Source: a virus | Direction: 5' to 3' (one strand) | Length of the DNA stretch: 53,234 nucleotides | Virus record (IMG/VR): IMGVR_UViG_3300046660_000070 | Coordinates: 1 to 53,234 of that record | Shown here: one piece after another, positions 33,942 through 41,688 of the stretch | Position numbering within the stretch: the first letter of the stretch is position 1 | Layout of the letters: every line of letters begins with the position of its first letter | Notes under the pieces: model-generated | Told to the model about the DNA's origin: nothing | Databases searched by the model: none | What the model saw: only the letters and a program-made list of their open reading frames with translations | Made by a program: the position numbers and the translations under genes

Positions 33942-35128
33942 TAGTCATACCTCGACTCTAAACAAACATCTACTTCCTCAGGGGCATTCTGCATATTTGG
34001 ATTGCTGGAACTCAGCCTGCCAGTACGTGCCACATTTTGATTATACTGCCCGTGTAAATAATCACCCCATTGAAACTTAGTGATACGAGAAAACAAACCA
34101 TCAAAGGTTTCCACGACTTTAGAAAGTTTAGCTTTTCGTGTAAGGGCTTCGAGTAGTTTACGATTGTCAGCATTACGAGTCCGTAACTGGCGTAGAGTTG
34201 GATCGTCAACACTATAGAAACGATTAACAGAATTAACATCATCCTTGGTCTTCTTTACTTCACTTCTTGGGAGAGGATCAAATCGTCTAGGAAATTCAAC
34301 AACATGTTGATGCCAACGATTATAGATATAAGCTTCACCAGGATTCTGCGCTTTCGGCCCATATACCCTGTTCTCAGGTATAGAGTAGTCATACGTTATC
34401 GTCCCACCATATAGGAGAGCAGACAACTGATCGCCGGAATCCCAATTAAAACTGACATCCCTATGAGGGAAATCCACAGGAAGATATCGGTGGAGAAGGT
34501 TTTCTGTTTCCTGTAACTCCTGGCTGTACTTTTTATGATCGTCCTCGGCTCTTTCTCTGTTGAATTTGACTCCATTGAGTTCTGTTCTGGCAAGAGTGAG
34601 CAAGTCCCATCCTTGCTGATATACGAGCGACAACTGCCTCTCAGAGAGTAGGCTCTGTTGAATTTGTCGCACAAGCAACGGTTTCTCTGAATCGTCATTG
34701 TTATATTCCTCTACTATCTTAACCGGGATATCTTCAGTAGATATACCAGCTTCCCAGTAACTCTTAACAACGTCAAGCTTCTGTGGGATACCATAGCTTT
34801 CGAGGACCTCATTGAAGCTAACCATTTGCGCCTGTTGCGCAGTAAGAATCTGCTCCGCAAGGGCAACATCATATATCCTGACTCCCTTCGGTATGCTAAC
34901 CCCATTTCGCATCAACCATTGAATATCAAATTTAAGGTTAAACCCAACAAGCTCAGTGCAAGTCCTAAACCGCTCCACCAGATAATCCAGAAAATCAGGG
35001 TCTTTGTAGTAATGGAAAGTTGTAGCTGAATCAGATTCTGCAATACTATAACTAACAAGGAAATTATCAGGATGATGTACATGGCCCTTTTCTATAGTAG
35101 TAGTTTCAACATCGAATCCAATGATCAA
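33941..35128 (-). CDS. DNA polymerase family A, N-terminal part (3'-5' exonuclease, thumb)
   Basis: The 395-residue part has proofreading exonuclease motifs: IIGFDVETTT (Exo I D-x-E), LVGFNLKFDIQWL (Exo II) and a Tyr/Asp-containing Exo III near EEYNNDDSEKP. It ends with ARTGRLSSSNPNMQNAPEEV, the conserved helix and loop before motif A of Pol I enzymes, then stops at TAG. TTG at 35128 is chosen as start, with GGAGG 6 bases upstream. See the C-terminal part for the split. Confidence 0.9.
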   Translation of the reverse strand: MIIGFDVETTTIEKGHVHHPDNFLVSYSIAESDSATTFHYYKDPDFLDYLVERFRTCTELVGFNLKFDIQWLMRNGVSIPKGVRIYDVALAEQILTAQQAQMVSFNEVLESYGIPQKLDVVKSYWEAGISTEDIPVKIVEEYNNDDSEKPLLVRQIQQSLLSERQLSLVYQQGWDLLTLARTELNGVKFNRERAEDDHKKYSQELQETENLLHRYLPVDFPHRDVSFNWDSGDQLSALLYGGTITYDYSIPENRVYGPKAQNPGEAYIYNRWHQHVVEFPRRFDPLPRSEVKKTKDDVNSVNRFYSVDDPTLRQLRTRNADNRKLLEALTRKAKLSKVVETFDGLFSRITKFQWGDYLHGQYNQNVARTGRLSSSNPNMQNAPEEVDVCLESRYD

Positions 35129-35307
35129 TCACTTCCTCCGTAATTGTTCTTGGTGTAGTGTTCATCATAATCAGCTTCTACTTCCTTGATATAGTCCTCC
35201 AGGGACACGATGTATTTCCTAGTGTCATAGGCGAACTTAGCATGCCATTCTCCCATTTCAGAGAGCTTGTCCAAAGCATCGAAACACTTCTTACGTCCTT
35301 CAGTCAT
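35125..35307 (-). CDS. Hypothetical small acidic protein
   Basis: A 60-residue helical protein (RKKCFDALDKLSEMGEWHAKF, acidic tail). ATG at 35307 overlaps the upstream stop by one base; a further ATG upstream (35319) is unlikely. Coupled with the polymerase start. No family is recognised. Confidence 0.62.
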   Translation of the reverse strand: MTEGRKKCFDALDKLSEMGEWHAKFAYDTRKYIVSLEDYIKEVEADYDEHYTKNNYGGSD

Positions 35308-35495
35308 CAAATATCCCATTCATAAAGAGCATCGTTTGCCAACCTACTATAGTCTGGGATTTCTCCCCTACGTCTAGCCGCTTCTACATCAGAGTCAAAA
35401 CAAGAGAAACATTCGTGCTCTAGATTCCACTTACTAGCATGCTTTCTAATGTAATCCCTAGCATCATCTTCAGACCAAACAATATTATCAGTCAT
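35307..35495 (-). CDS. Hypothetical small protein
   Basis: A 62-residue acidic protein with EDDARDYIRKHASKW and CFSCFDSDVEAARRRGEIPDY. It overlaps the helicase stop by 8 bases and the next start by one base. Function unknown. Confidence 0.62.
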   Translation of the reverse strand: MTDNIVWSEDDARDYIRKHASKWNLEHECFSCFDSDVEAARRRGEIPDYSRLANDALYEWDI

Positions 35496-36729
35496 ACTTC
35501 ATCACATCCTGATATCGTGCAATCTCAGCTTCAATCATACACTCAATACGCGCATGGCGCATGGCTGGGTTTGAATCGGAATCGCCCATGAGTTTGTTCT
35601 TTGAAACATTAAGAAATCGTACAGCTTCGGCCGCAGAATCATGAATCTTTCCAATTCCGATAATGTAGTCAGCCTCAGCTTGTTTAGCAGTTTTAGCATT
35701 TGCAACGTGGTCCATGTTTAACCACTTCTGTCCTTCAGCTTGTCCATCTGCTTGACAGACTGCGATAACAGAGTGATTGTTTTTAGCAAGTTCTCTTTGC
35801 CATTGGTAGATCGCTCCAAGCCTAAGGTCTTCACGATCTGCAGCAAAACCCTTGATCTTGTCAGCTTGGTCATACACAACCAGTCTCGGCTTGTAAATCC
35901 CAATAAGCCTCTCGACCTGAGTTCTAGATATAGCGGCTGAATCAAAGAATTTAAGTCTTCCTCCAGTAACTCTTGTGAATTCATCCTGATACTTCTTTAC
36001 GTTTGATAGTAGTTGTTCAAGTGTTACGCCAAAGTAGGCTTGATAGACACGAAGAATTACTTTCTGTCCCTGTTCCTCATTGTTAAACCAGCAAATAGGA
36101 TGTTCGCTTTGTCCCAGGAAATTAGAGACTTCTGAAGCAAGAAACGTAGTTTTTCCTGTTTCAGGTCTAGCGAATATGAACCCAAAGTCGCCAGCTCGGA
36201 GAGATCCGAGACTTTTGTTAAGAGAATTAAGTCTCCATCGGAGTCCTGGTCTTTTGTAGACATCTTGTAGTAACTCTTCCAAGTTTGTAGAGATAGGATC
36301 CAGGTCTGACAGAACGGTAGACTGTTTCCCTTGCAGAATATCCAGGTGGGATTGCAGGGATTCTACGTCAGCAGAACCATTAGAAACCTTATATGCTTGC
36401 TCTGATAATCCTAGAGCAGCTTTCCTAAACAGGATATCCTGTAGGATCTTAACACCAGTATCTTCTGATACAGCAGTATTGAAGATTCTCGAAAAGAGAT
36501 CTTCGTAAATATCTTTGTCTGCAGACTTGTACTTCGTCCAGAAGTACGTTTGCAGTTCTTGTAGAGTAATATCTCCTGTTGTAATATTATGCAGAGAATC
36601 TAATGCAATATATATATATTCAAGTTCTCTTAGATTCTCTTTAATATACTTTCTATCTACAATATCATTGTATTTATTATACAGTTCTTTTTTAACTAAG
36701 AGACTTAGTATTGATAATTCAGGATATAT
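35488..36729 (-). CDS. DnaB-like replicative helicase, AUA start
   Basis: The C-terminal RecA-like domain has the Walker A FIFARPETGKTT and Walker B LVVYDQADKI with downstream IAVCQADGQAEG. Reading the gap upstream gives 149 more in-frame residues without a stop (starting I/M-YPELSILSLLVKKELYNKY), matching the DnaB helical N-terminal domain. No ATG, GTG or TTG occurs there; AAGGAG (36736-36741) is 6 bases before ATA at 36729. The full product would be 413 residues, a normal helicase length, whereas the TTG at 36282 gives only 264. The AUA start is inferred. Confidence 0.82.
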   Translation of the reverse strand: MYPELSILSLLVKKELYNKYNDIVDRKYIKENLRELEYIYIALDSLHNITTGDITLQELQTYFWTKYKSADKDIYEDLFSRIFNTAVSEDTGVKILQDILFRKAALGLSEQAYKVSNGSADVESLQSHLDILQGKQSTVLSDLDPISTNLEELLQDVYKRPGLRWRLNSLNKSLGSLRAGDFGFIFARPETGKTTFLASEVSNFLGQSEHPICWFNNEEQGQKVILRVYQAYFGVTLEQLLSNVKKYQDEFTRVTGGRLKFFDSAAISRTQVERLIGIYKPRLVVYDQADKIKGFAADREDLRLGAIYQWQRELAKNNHSVIAVCQADGQAEGQKWLNMDHVANAKTAKQAEADYIIGIGKIHDSAAEAVRFLNVSKNKLMGDSDSNPAMRHARIECMIEAEIARYQDVMKYD

Positions 36730-36770
36730 TATATACTCCTTTAATAATATTATATATATACTTCTCTTTA

Positions 36771-36798
36771 ATGCTTAATGCTTTTATGTATTAAGCAT
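36771..36798. promoter_or_regulatory. Inverted repeat at the helicase transcription start
   Basis: ATGCTTAAT and ATTAAGCAT, a perfect 9-bp inverted repeat with a 10-base spacer, begin just after the -10 box of the helicase promoter. They form either an operator or a hairpin at the very 5' end of the mRNA. Confidence 0.6.
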
Positions 36799-36800
36799 CT

Positions 36801-36829
36801 ATTGTAGCACAGTCCTGCTCATTTGTCAA
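36801..36829 (-). promoter_or_regulatory. Promoter for helicase and downstream replication genes
   Basis: TTGACA and TACAAT on the minus strand are separated by an optimal 17 bases. It lies between the small gene at 36826-37014 and the helicase, so replication and nucleotide genes can be expressed apart from the upstream operon. Confidence 0.88.
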
Positions 36830-37014
36830 GCGTCTTTTTGCACTTCTTTGAAAAACGCTCTCAGAGCCATCATAACCTCTGCGGTGCCACACACCCCTAG
36901 GTCATACCTCTGGAAGCGATCCTGGAGGCTTCTGAAGGCCTTACTGGGCACTGTAGTGACCTCAGTCGCCTTCACTTCTACGGATTCAACAGAAGCATCT
37001 ACTTTCTTAGCCAT
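36826..37014 (-). CDS. Hypothetical small protein
   Basis: A 62-residue protein with a Val/Lys/Glu-rich N-terminus (VDASVESVEVKATEVTTVPS) and a helical C-terminus. It overlaps the primase stop by 8 bases, and its 3' end overlaps the -35 box of the helicase promoter. Function unknown. Confidence 0.62.
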   Translation of the reverse strand: MAKKVDASVESVEVKATEVTTVPSKAFRSLQDRFQRYDLGVCGTAEVMMALRAFFKEVQKDA

Positions 37015-37759
37015 GATCGTCCTTCAACAGTTCTTGAATCTCTGACGCAGTATAGAACTTTGGATCTTTATCCGTAGTAATATACCTAACTGGGCAACCA
37101 GTTAATAATCCTAACCTAGTACATACTGCTGGCATAGTATCTTCCTGATCCTTGTCCAGCCATACTATAATAGGTTTACCTTGTTCTCTTAAATACTTAA
37201 TGGTCTTTGGATATATTCTAGTTCCAAACAGAGGTATTGTTTGAGTTACTTGTGCAACTTTGTGCGCGGAAAGTATATCCTCCACAAGAGATATTGGCCC
37301 CTGGTTTGTCTTCCCAAGAATCTCCACTCCCGCATGTGAATCACCGAATACATTCCATTTTCTTCCCATATCTCCATCAGGCCCCACGGAGCCGAGGATG
37401 CGGCCCACGGAGCACCAGACAGGGCTCCCCACCCGAAAGACAAGTCTCTGGGTGCTTTCGCTCCATCCCACGATAGGGAGCCAGTAGGAGTATGGTAGAC
37501 CAAACTGTAGTAGCCATTGCCAGCATCTTGCTGGTACTTCCGTTGTGAAGTCATGAGGGATTACCCTTTTAATTCTATTATCTTCTAGCTCCGGGTCTTT
37601 CTTTTTCCATATATCAGTGATGGCGGGGAACGTGTGGAGAGCACATGCGAAGCAATGAGCTGACCCATCTTTGTACTCCGCGAGGTTATCCCCTTTCGAG
37701 TCTTTACCACGTTCACGACAACGGGGACATGGAGCATATCTAAGAAATTGACCACTCAT
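37007..37759 (-). CDS. DNA primase (zinc finger plus TOPRIM)
   Basis: The 250-residue protein has an N-terminal zinc site CPRCRERGKDS...HCFAC (residues 12-39) and a TOPRIM core in ISLVEDILSAHKVAQ (Glu) and PIIVWLDKDQ (DxD-like, about 196-205). It makes RNA primers for the DnaB-like helicase encoded just downstream; in T7 the two are fused, here they are separate. The C-terminus lacks a helicase domain. Confidence 0.9.
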   Translation of the reverse strand: MSGQFLRYAPCPRCRERGKDSKGDNLAEYKDGSAHCFACALHTFPAITDIWKKKDPELEDNRIKRVIPHDFTTEVPARCWQWLLQFGLPYSYWLPIVGWSESTQRLVFRVGSPVWCSVGRILGSVGPDGDMGRKWNVFGDSHAGVEILGKTNQGPISLVEDILSAHKVAQVTQTIPLFGTRIYPKTIKYLREQGKPIIVWLDKDQEDTMPAVCTRLGLLTGCPVRYITTDKDPKFYTASEIQELLKDDHG

Positions 37760-37765
37760 CTAACC

Positions 37766-37942
37766 TTAATATCCGTATGCATCAATAGTTTGTCCATATT
37801 TAAGTTGGACCACCACATAAGTTTCTCCTGGCTTTAATGCATATTTAGGTCTACCAGATATGGATAGCAACTTTCCTGGTTTAACCAATGATATACTGAT
37901 CGGAGTATTCTTTTTATCCAAAATGAGGAAAACTGTTTTCAT
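37766..37942 (-). CDS. Hypothetical small beta-rich protein (58 aa)
   Basis: A 58-residue frame missed by common cut-offs. It reads KTVFLILDKKNTPISISL, KPGKLLSISGRPKYALKPGE, TYVVVQLKYG, an all-beta pattern. Its ATG overlaps the upstream stop (ATGA) and the primase starts 6 bases after it, so it is very likely expressed. Function unknown. Confidence 0.72.
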   Translation of the reverse strand: MKTVFLILDKKNTPISISLVKPGKLLSISGRPKYALKPGETYVVVQLKYGQTIDAYGY

Positions 37943-38220
37943 TTCTTTTCAAAGACGACCACCGTATTACGGGGGCCAGTGTTATGGTTAGGGGATCTAT
38001 TGATAGCGGGCTTGCTGACGAACAGAACGTTTAACTCAGGACATTTTTTCAAGAAGTTTAGAACTCTAGTTTGGTCTGGCCCACATATAACAACGAAAGT
38101 GTCCTCATTGTTGATATATGTTTCATTTAGTACAGAATCCGGACGCCATCGCTCAGGCACCCAATTATTTCTGACTATCTGGCCAGTTGATAAAGTAACA
38201 AATTTAAAAGGGGTTGTCAT
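37939..38220 (-). CDS. Paralogous family B protein, copy 1
   Basis: A 93-residue protein. Its second half (DTFVVICGPDQTRVLNFL, LNVLFVSKPAINRS, then PRNTVVVFEKK) is clearly homologous to the protein at 39136-39396. Each copy follows a family A gene (38204-38599 and 39396-39695), so a two-gene unit has been duplicated. ATG at 38220 is chosen; an ATG at 38340 would lie deep in the preceding gene. No known domain is recognised. Confidence 0.7.
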   Translation of the reverse strand: MTTPFKFVTLSTGQIVRNNWVPERWRPDSVLNETYINNEDTFVVICGPDQTRVLNFLKKCPELNVLFVSKPAINRSPNHNTGPRNTVVVFEKK

Positions 38221-38599
38221 AATCTTCTTCATCTTCTTCAGGCCTAAGACCATCTTTCCAATCACCATGATACCAGTTCTGAATAGAGACCGTAAGAACA
38301 CCAGCTTTACAATTAATATGATTAATCGTGTACTGATCATCCTCCTCTTCCCCTACTTTACCATCAGCAATAATGATCCCGGGCCAAGGAGCTTTGATGC
38401 CAACATAATTATCTAAGGTGGCGTAGTAGTCCGTCTTGTCTAGATGTTGGGTATCTTCGGTGTAAGCAATAGCACCACAACAACTACAGATCCTAGTACC
38501 ATCCTCTACTGGAAGATTCCTATTAAACAGAACTCTGGGAGAGAGGGCTCGGCCGTCACCATCTACTTCATAGTCCTGATAAACAGTATGCAAACTCAT
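38204..38599 (-). CDS. Paralogous family A protein with CxCCG motif, copy 1
   Basis: This 131-residue protein has RICSCCGAIAY, GIIIADGKVGEEE and CKAGVLTVSIQNWYHG, which align with CGCCGAGAA, GILLIGGKAGEAG and TKNGMLTVSVMEKW of the protein at 39396-39695. The CxCCG hints at a metal or redox site. It overlaps its partner gene by 17 bases. Family unknown. Confidence 0.72.
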   Translation of the reverse strand: MSLHTVYQDYEVDGDGRALSPRVLFNRNLPVEDGTRICSCCGAIAYTEDTQHLDKTDYYATLDNYVGIKAPWPGIIIADGKVGEEEDDQYTINHINCKAGVLTVSIQNWYHGDWKDGLRPEEDEEDYDNPF

Positions 38600-38796
38600 T
38601 CCTCTTGCTCCTCATCATCACCGTACCACTCATCTTCCTCGACGGCATCATGAGGATCTAAATCCTTACGGGAGTCTACAGGAATACCAGAGCCCTTCAA
38701 ACAGCCAGTACAGGTGTCCAGATAGGCACCAGTCTCAGCATGCTTGGCAGTGGTTTCCCAGTCACTTAGATTTCGATTACAACAAGAACACCTCAT
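38596..38796 (-). CDS. Small zinc-finger-like acidic protein
   Basis: The 66-residue protein has MRCSCCNRNLSDWE and DTCTGCLKGSG, two CxxC-type pairs for one zinc ion, and a very acidic C-terminus. It resembles small zinc-ribbon proteins seen in phage early regions. It overlaps both neighbours by 4 bases. Confidence 0.72.
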   Translation of the reverse strand: MRCSCCNRNLSDWETTAKHAETGAYLDTCTGCLKGSGIPVDSRKDLDPHDAVEEDEWYGDDEEQEE

Positions 38797-38906
38797 TCTT
38801 TATCCCAGATAATCCAGTAGAGACCAGCTCCAAGTAGTACACAAAATCCAACAGTGCCAAAAACCATTAGAATCCCCTCACAAATCTCACCTAAGGTATT
38901 TAGCAT
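38793..38906 (-). CDS. Tiny membrane protein (37 aa)
   Basis: A 37-residue frame with one membrane helix (ILMVFGTVGFCVLLGAGLYWII). Start and stop overlap the neighbouring genes by 1 and 4 bases, supporting translation. Function unknown. Confidence 0.68.
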   Translation of the reverse strand: MLNTLGEICEGILMVFGTVGFCVLLGAGLYWIIWDKE

Positions 38907-39139
38907 TACTTGTTCTCCTGTCCAGCATTCCAAGCTGCTTTAGTAGCTTCCACATTAGTTCGATGACCAATCCACTGGCCTGTTTCTCTCCACCACTCCT
39001 CAAACGTAAACTTCTTCTTGGGTTCTGCATAGCCCTTGCGATCTAAGTAGTCCTGGAGAGTTCCATCAATCTTGGTGATCTTGTTCACAATCTGTCCGGG
39101 TGGGTTATTAATATTCTTATGTGCTGGTTGTCTAATCAT
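38906..39139 (-). CDS. Hypothetical protein
   Basis: A 77-residue protein with a Pro/Asn-rich start and a C-terminal FTFEEWWRETGQWIGHRTNV segment rich in Trp. It overlaps neighbours at both ends. No family is recognised. Confidence 0.65.
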   Translation of the reverse strand: MIRQPAHKNINNPPGQIVNKITKIDGTLQDYLDRKGYAEPKKKFTFEEWWRETGQWIGHRTNVEATKAAWNAGQENK

Positions 39140-39396
39140 TTCAGTTCAAACACTACAACAGTGTTTCTTGGAGTAATCCCGTGTCCTACGGTTTTATTCA
39201 CAGCCTTATTAGACTGGAATAGAACATTTACCTTTTTATGGGTAGTCAGAACTTTCATCTGCCTATCTTGTGTAGGAGACAGAACTACAATATAAGTATG
39301 TTCTTTCTTTAAACTCTTGTTAAGGATGTAAGGCCTGCCAGCCGTGTTCCAATCGGTAGTAACAGCATCACTAACTCTACAGGTAACTAAAGCCAT
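39136..39396 (-). CDS. Paralogous family B protein, copy 2
   Basis: An 86-residue homologue of the protein at 37939-38220, sharing VNVLFQSNKAVNKT and TPRNTVVVFELK. ATG at 39396 overlaps the upstream TAA by one base. It follows the second family A gene, as in copy 1. Confidence 0.7.
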   Translation of the reverse strand: MALVTCRVSDAVTTDWNTAGRPYILNKSLKKEHTYIVVLSPTQDRQMKVLTTHKKVNVLFQSNKAVNKTVGHGITPRNTVVVFELK

Positions 39397-39695
39397 TACC
39401 ATTTCTCCATGACAGACACAGTAAGCATTCCATTTTTGGTCTTCACGTGATCGACCCTAATTTTATCGAAGACCCCAGCTTCTCCCGCCTTACCACCAAT
39501 CAGCAAGATCCCATATCTATTCTGACCAACAGGATTAATCTTTTGGTTTAGGGTAACCCCCTCCCCATACTGGTTCTTCCATTTACGAGAAAGCTGATGG
39601 TTAGCTGCCCCAGCACCACAACAACCACAAGCACCTCTGATACCAGTACCTAATGCCTGTGTGTCTCTACCATTTGCAGCCAAAACGGATATCAT
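39396..39695 (-). CDS. Paralogous family A protein with CGCCG motif, copy 2
   Basis: A 99-residue homologue of the protein at 38204-38599, with CGCCGAGAA, YGILLIGGKAGEAG and NGMLTVSVMEKW. The ATG at 39695 overlaps the ATP-grasp stop; GTG at 39698 is an alternative. Its position at the end of the amidoligase operon suggests it could be a substrate or partner of those ligases; that is inference. Confidence 0.7.
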   Translation of the reverse strand: MISVLAANGRDTQALGTGIRGACGCCGAGAANHQLSRKWKNQYGEGVTLNQKINPVGQNRYGILLIGGKAGEAGVFDKIRVDHVKTKNGMLTVSVMEKW

Positions 39696-40405
39696 CACTT
39701 CCTCTTTAGATTAAACATTTCCACGATAGCATCAGCATACCGTTCAACAGTAGTTCCCATAAGACCCGGGCGACTATTTACTTCCAGTACGTAACTTTTG
39801 TTCTGTTTTTCATTCCAGATAATGTCAACTGCACCATACTGATATCGGCATGCAGCAACCGCTCTAGTCGCTTGGCCTTGGAGATCTTCCGGTGGCGTGA
39901 TCCCCTCACGACTATAAATATAGCCATTATGAAGATTGCGGATACGAGTATTACGTTCGTCATCGAATCCTCTCTTCTTCCGCTTCTGCTGGATGTCAAT
40001 TACTTTTCCACCGAAGACGTGGGCTCGGAACTCTGCTTTCTTAGGGATATAACTGACGTACAGAGGTGCTCGAGGCACTTCACCATCTCTATCTCTCTCG
40101 AACTCCACGATGCCGCGTCCATTAGTAGAGTTGATGAGTGTTCTAGCAAATACTGTCTTGCTAGTAAAGCCTTTGATATTGTTTGCTTCCGTAGTAAATT
40201 CAGGGATGCTAACTCCGTCTCGTTCAAAGGCTTGGAATTGTCTGATCTTGTCGAGGACATTGGGAGTTACCAGGAAGTTTTGACGATTGGCACGAGGATT
40301 ACGAACACGAAGGACACGTTGAACAACTAACTTCTGAACAGCCCCCTGAAGGGACTTAGCGAACTTGCTCCCAACAGGATTCACAACGATATAGAAAGGT
40401 TTCAT
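39695..40405 (-). CDS. ATP-grasp ligase, RimK-like
   Basis: The 236-residue protein has an N-terminal Rossmann-like part, then APLYVSYIPKKAEFRAHVFGG and GAVDIIWNEKQNKSYVLEVN (metal-binding Asp, Glu and Asn), the end of the ATP-grasp fold, closing with SRPGLMGTTVERYADAI. Such enzymes join a carboxylate to an amine through an acyl phosphate, as RimK adds Glu to S6. It is the last ligase of an operon that also encodes two COOH-NH2 ligases. Confidence 0.85.
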   Translation of the reverse strand: MKPFYIVVNPVGSKFAKSLQGAVQKLVVQRVLRVRNPRANRQNFLVTPNVLDKIRQFQAFERDGVSIPEFTTEANNIKGFTSKTVFARTLINSTNGRGIVEFERDRDGEVPRAPLYVSYIPKKAEFRAHVFGGKVIDIQQKRKKRGFDDERNTRIRNLHNGYIYSREGITPPEDLQGQATRAVAACRYQYGAVDIIWNEKQNKSYVLEVNSRPGLMGTTVERYADAIVEMFNLKRK

Positions 40406-41688
40406 TGAATCATATCCACGTTAAGTGAGGCACACTTCTTAACCTCATACACCTTCCACAGAGCGGTCTGAGGTCCCTTCGGATTCACAGACTCAGTGGG
40501 TCTACCAATAGCATACTCGATCTTGGCTTCCAGGTAAGGGAAGGTGGACATATTCACCACTTCGATCTCATTATCTGATTCTACCGTCCAAGTAGCAATC
40601 ATACCATTAATTTTCTTATTGGTACTGATAATAGTGCCAAACAAATGATAAGTATGTCCCTTCTTCCCAGTGAATGCAGGAGCATAGTCCATAGGCTCAA
40701 CCCAGATCTTATCATGAGCGTATGCAAAGTTTCTAAAATTCCAGTTATCCCCTTCAGGAGTCCAGAGACCTATTTCCAGGTCCTCTGCCACATCAAGTGG
40801 AAACTTGTACTTAGAGGGAGTACCCGTCCCACTCTCGTAAGCACACGCATCCTTGTTGAATGCAAGAGCAGGCGGGGTAGATGCAGTCTTCACCTCCGAT
40901 TTTTCCGTCTCCTCTGTCGTCTGAAAAGGGGCGGTATCTTTCTTGACCTCCGTCACTGGAGGAGTGAAGACCCACTTAGCATCAATCTCCTGGGATTGGA
41001 TCTTGATATCATAAGTGTCCAGATTGATGGTGGCAAGATGGTACTCAGGAAGAGGGTAAACACCATTCTCCTTCATCTTGATTCCATTACGGCTAGCAGT
41101 CAACCAAATGAAGCCCTGCTCGCTGGCAGCCATGATCGTCCCGTCAACCGCTTCTCCAATCCACAACGGACGTTCCTTGTTGCGGATCATATGAAGATTG
41201 CGATTCTGGAGGTCATACCAGATCAGCGCATAGGCACCATTAATCTTCTTAAGTGCTGTAGCGATATCTGGTTCTTCGGCCAGGACGTGAGCGATGGCAT
41301 GACTGTCTACATCCACATCAGCGTGCTTCTTATGGTCTCCCCACAAAGTACCATTATGTACTAGCACAATGCGGTCGTCAACCACGAAGGGATGGGCATT
41401 TTCATCCGTCTTGATACCCCGGGTAGCAGCGCGGCAATGGACCACAGCCGCCTTACCCTTAGACCACAGCTCAGAGTTAGTTGCCTTCCATTCCTCTGAC
41501 TTCAGGAACTTGCTGGATTCAATTGCTTCCTTGTGAGTTTGCACATCACCAGTATTGGTGACGTAGAACACGCCAGTGGAATCAACACCCCTAAGAGCGT
41601 TGATATACACCATTTCTTCCAAAGCTTTGATTTGCTCTCGGTTGAACCCGTTTTGATTCTTTGCAACAATAGCGACTAGACCACACAT
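40402..41688 (-). CDS. Class II glutamine amidotransferase
   Basis: The first residue after Met is the catalytic Cys of an Ntn-type amidotransferase: CGLVAIVAKNQ. LRGVDSTGVF, VHCRAATRGIKTDENAHPF and VLVHNGTLWG are the conserved active-site blocks, as in GlmS and PurF-like domains. After about residue 240 comes an acidic linker and a unique C-terminal domain (to 428) with no recognised ammonia-acceptor fold, in place of the usual synthase. It is adjacent to the amidoligase gene and may feed it ammonia. Confidence 0.88.
   Translation of the reverse strand: MCGLVAIVAKNQNGFNREQIKALEEMVYINALRGVDSTGVFYVTNTGDVQTHKEAIESSKFLKSEEWKATNSELWSKGKAAVVHCRAATRGIKTDENAHPFVVDDRIVLVHNGTLWGDHKKHADVDVDSHAIAHVLAEEPDIATALKKINGAYALIWYDLQNRNLHMIRNKERPLWIGEAVDGTIMAASEQGFIWLTASRNGIKMKENGVYPLPEYHLATINLDTYDIKIQSQEIDAKWVFTPPVTEVKKDTAPFQTTEETEKSEVKTASTPPALAFNKDACAYESGTGTPSKYKFPLDVAEDLEIGLWTPEGDNWNFRNFAYAHDKIWVEPMDYAPAFTGKKGHTYHLFGTIISTNKKINGMIATWTVESDNEIEVVNMSTFPYLEAKIEYAIGRPTESVNPKGPQTALWKVYEVKKCASLNVDMIQ

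Noticed and set aside
40645-41364. A 239-residue plus-strand frame
   Set aside because: Antisense to the amidotransferase gene, whose motifs are unambiguous.
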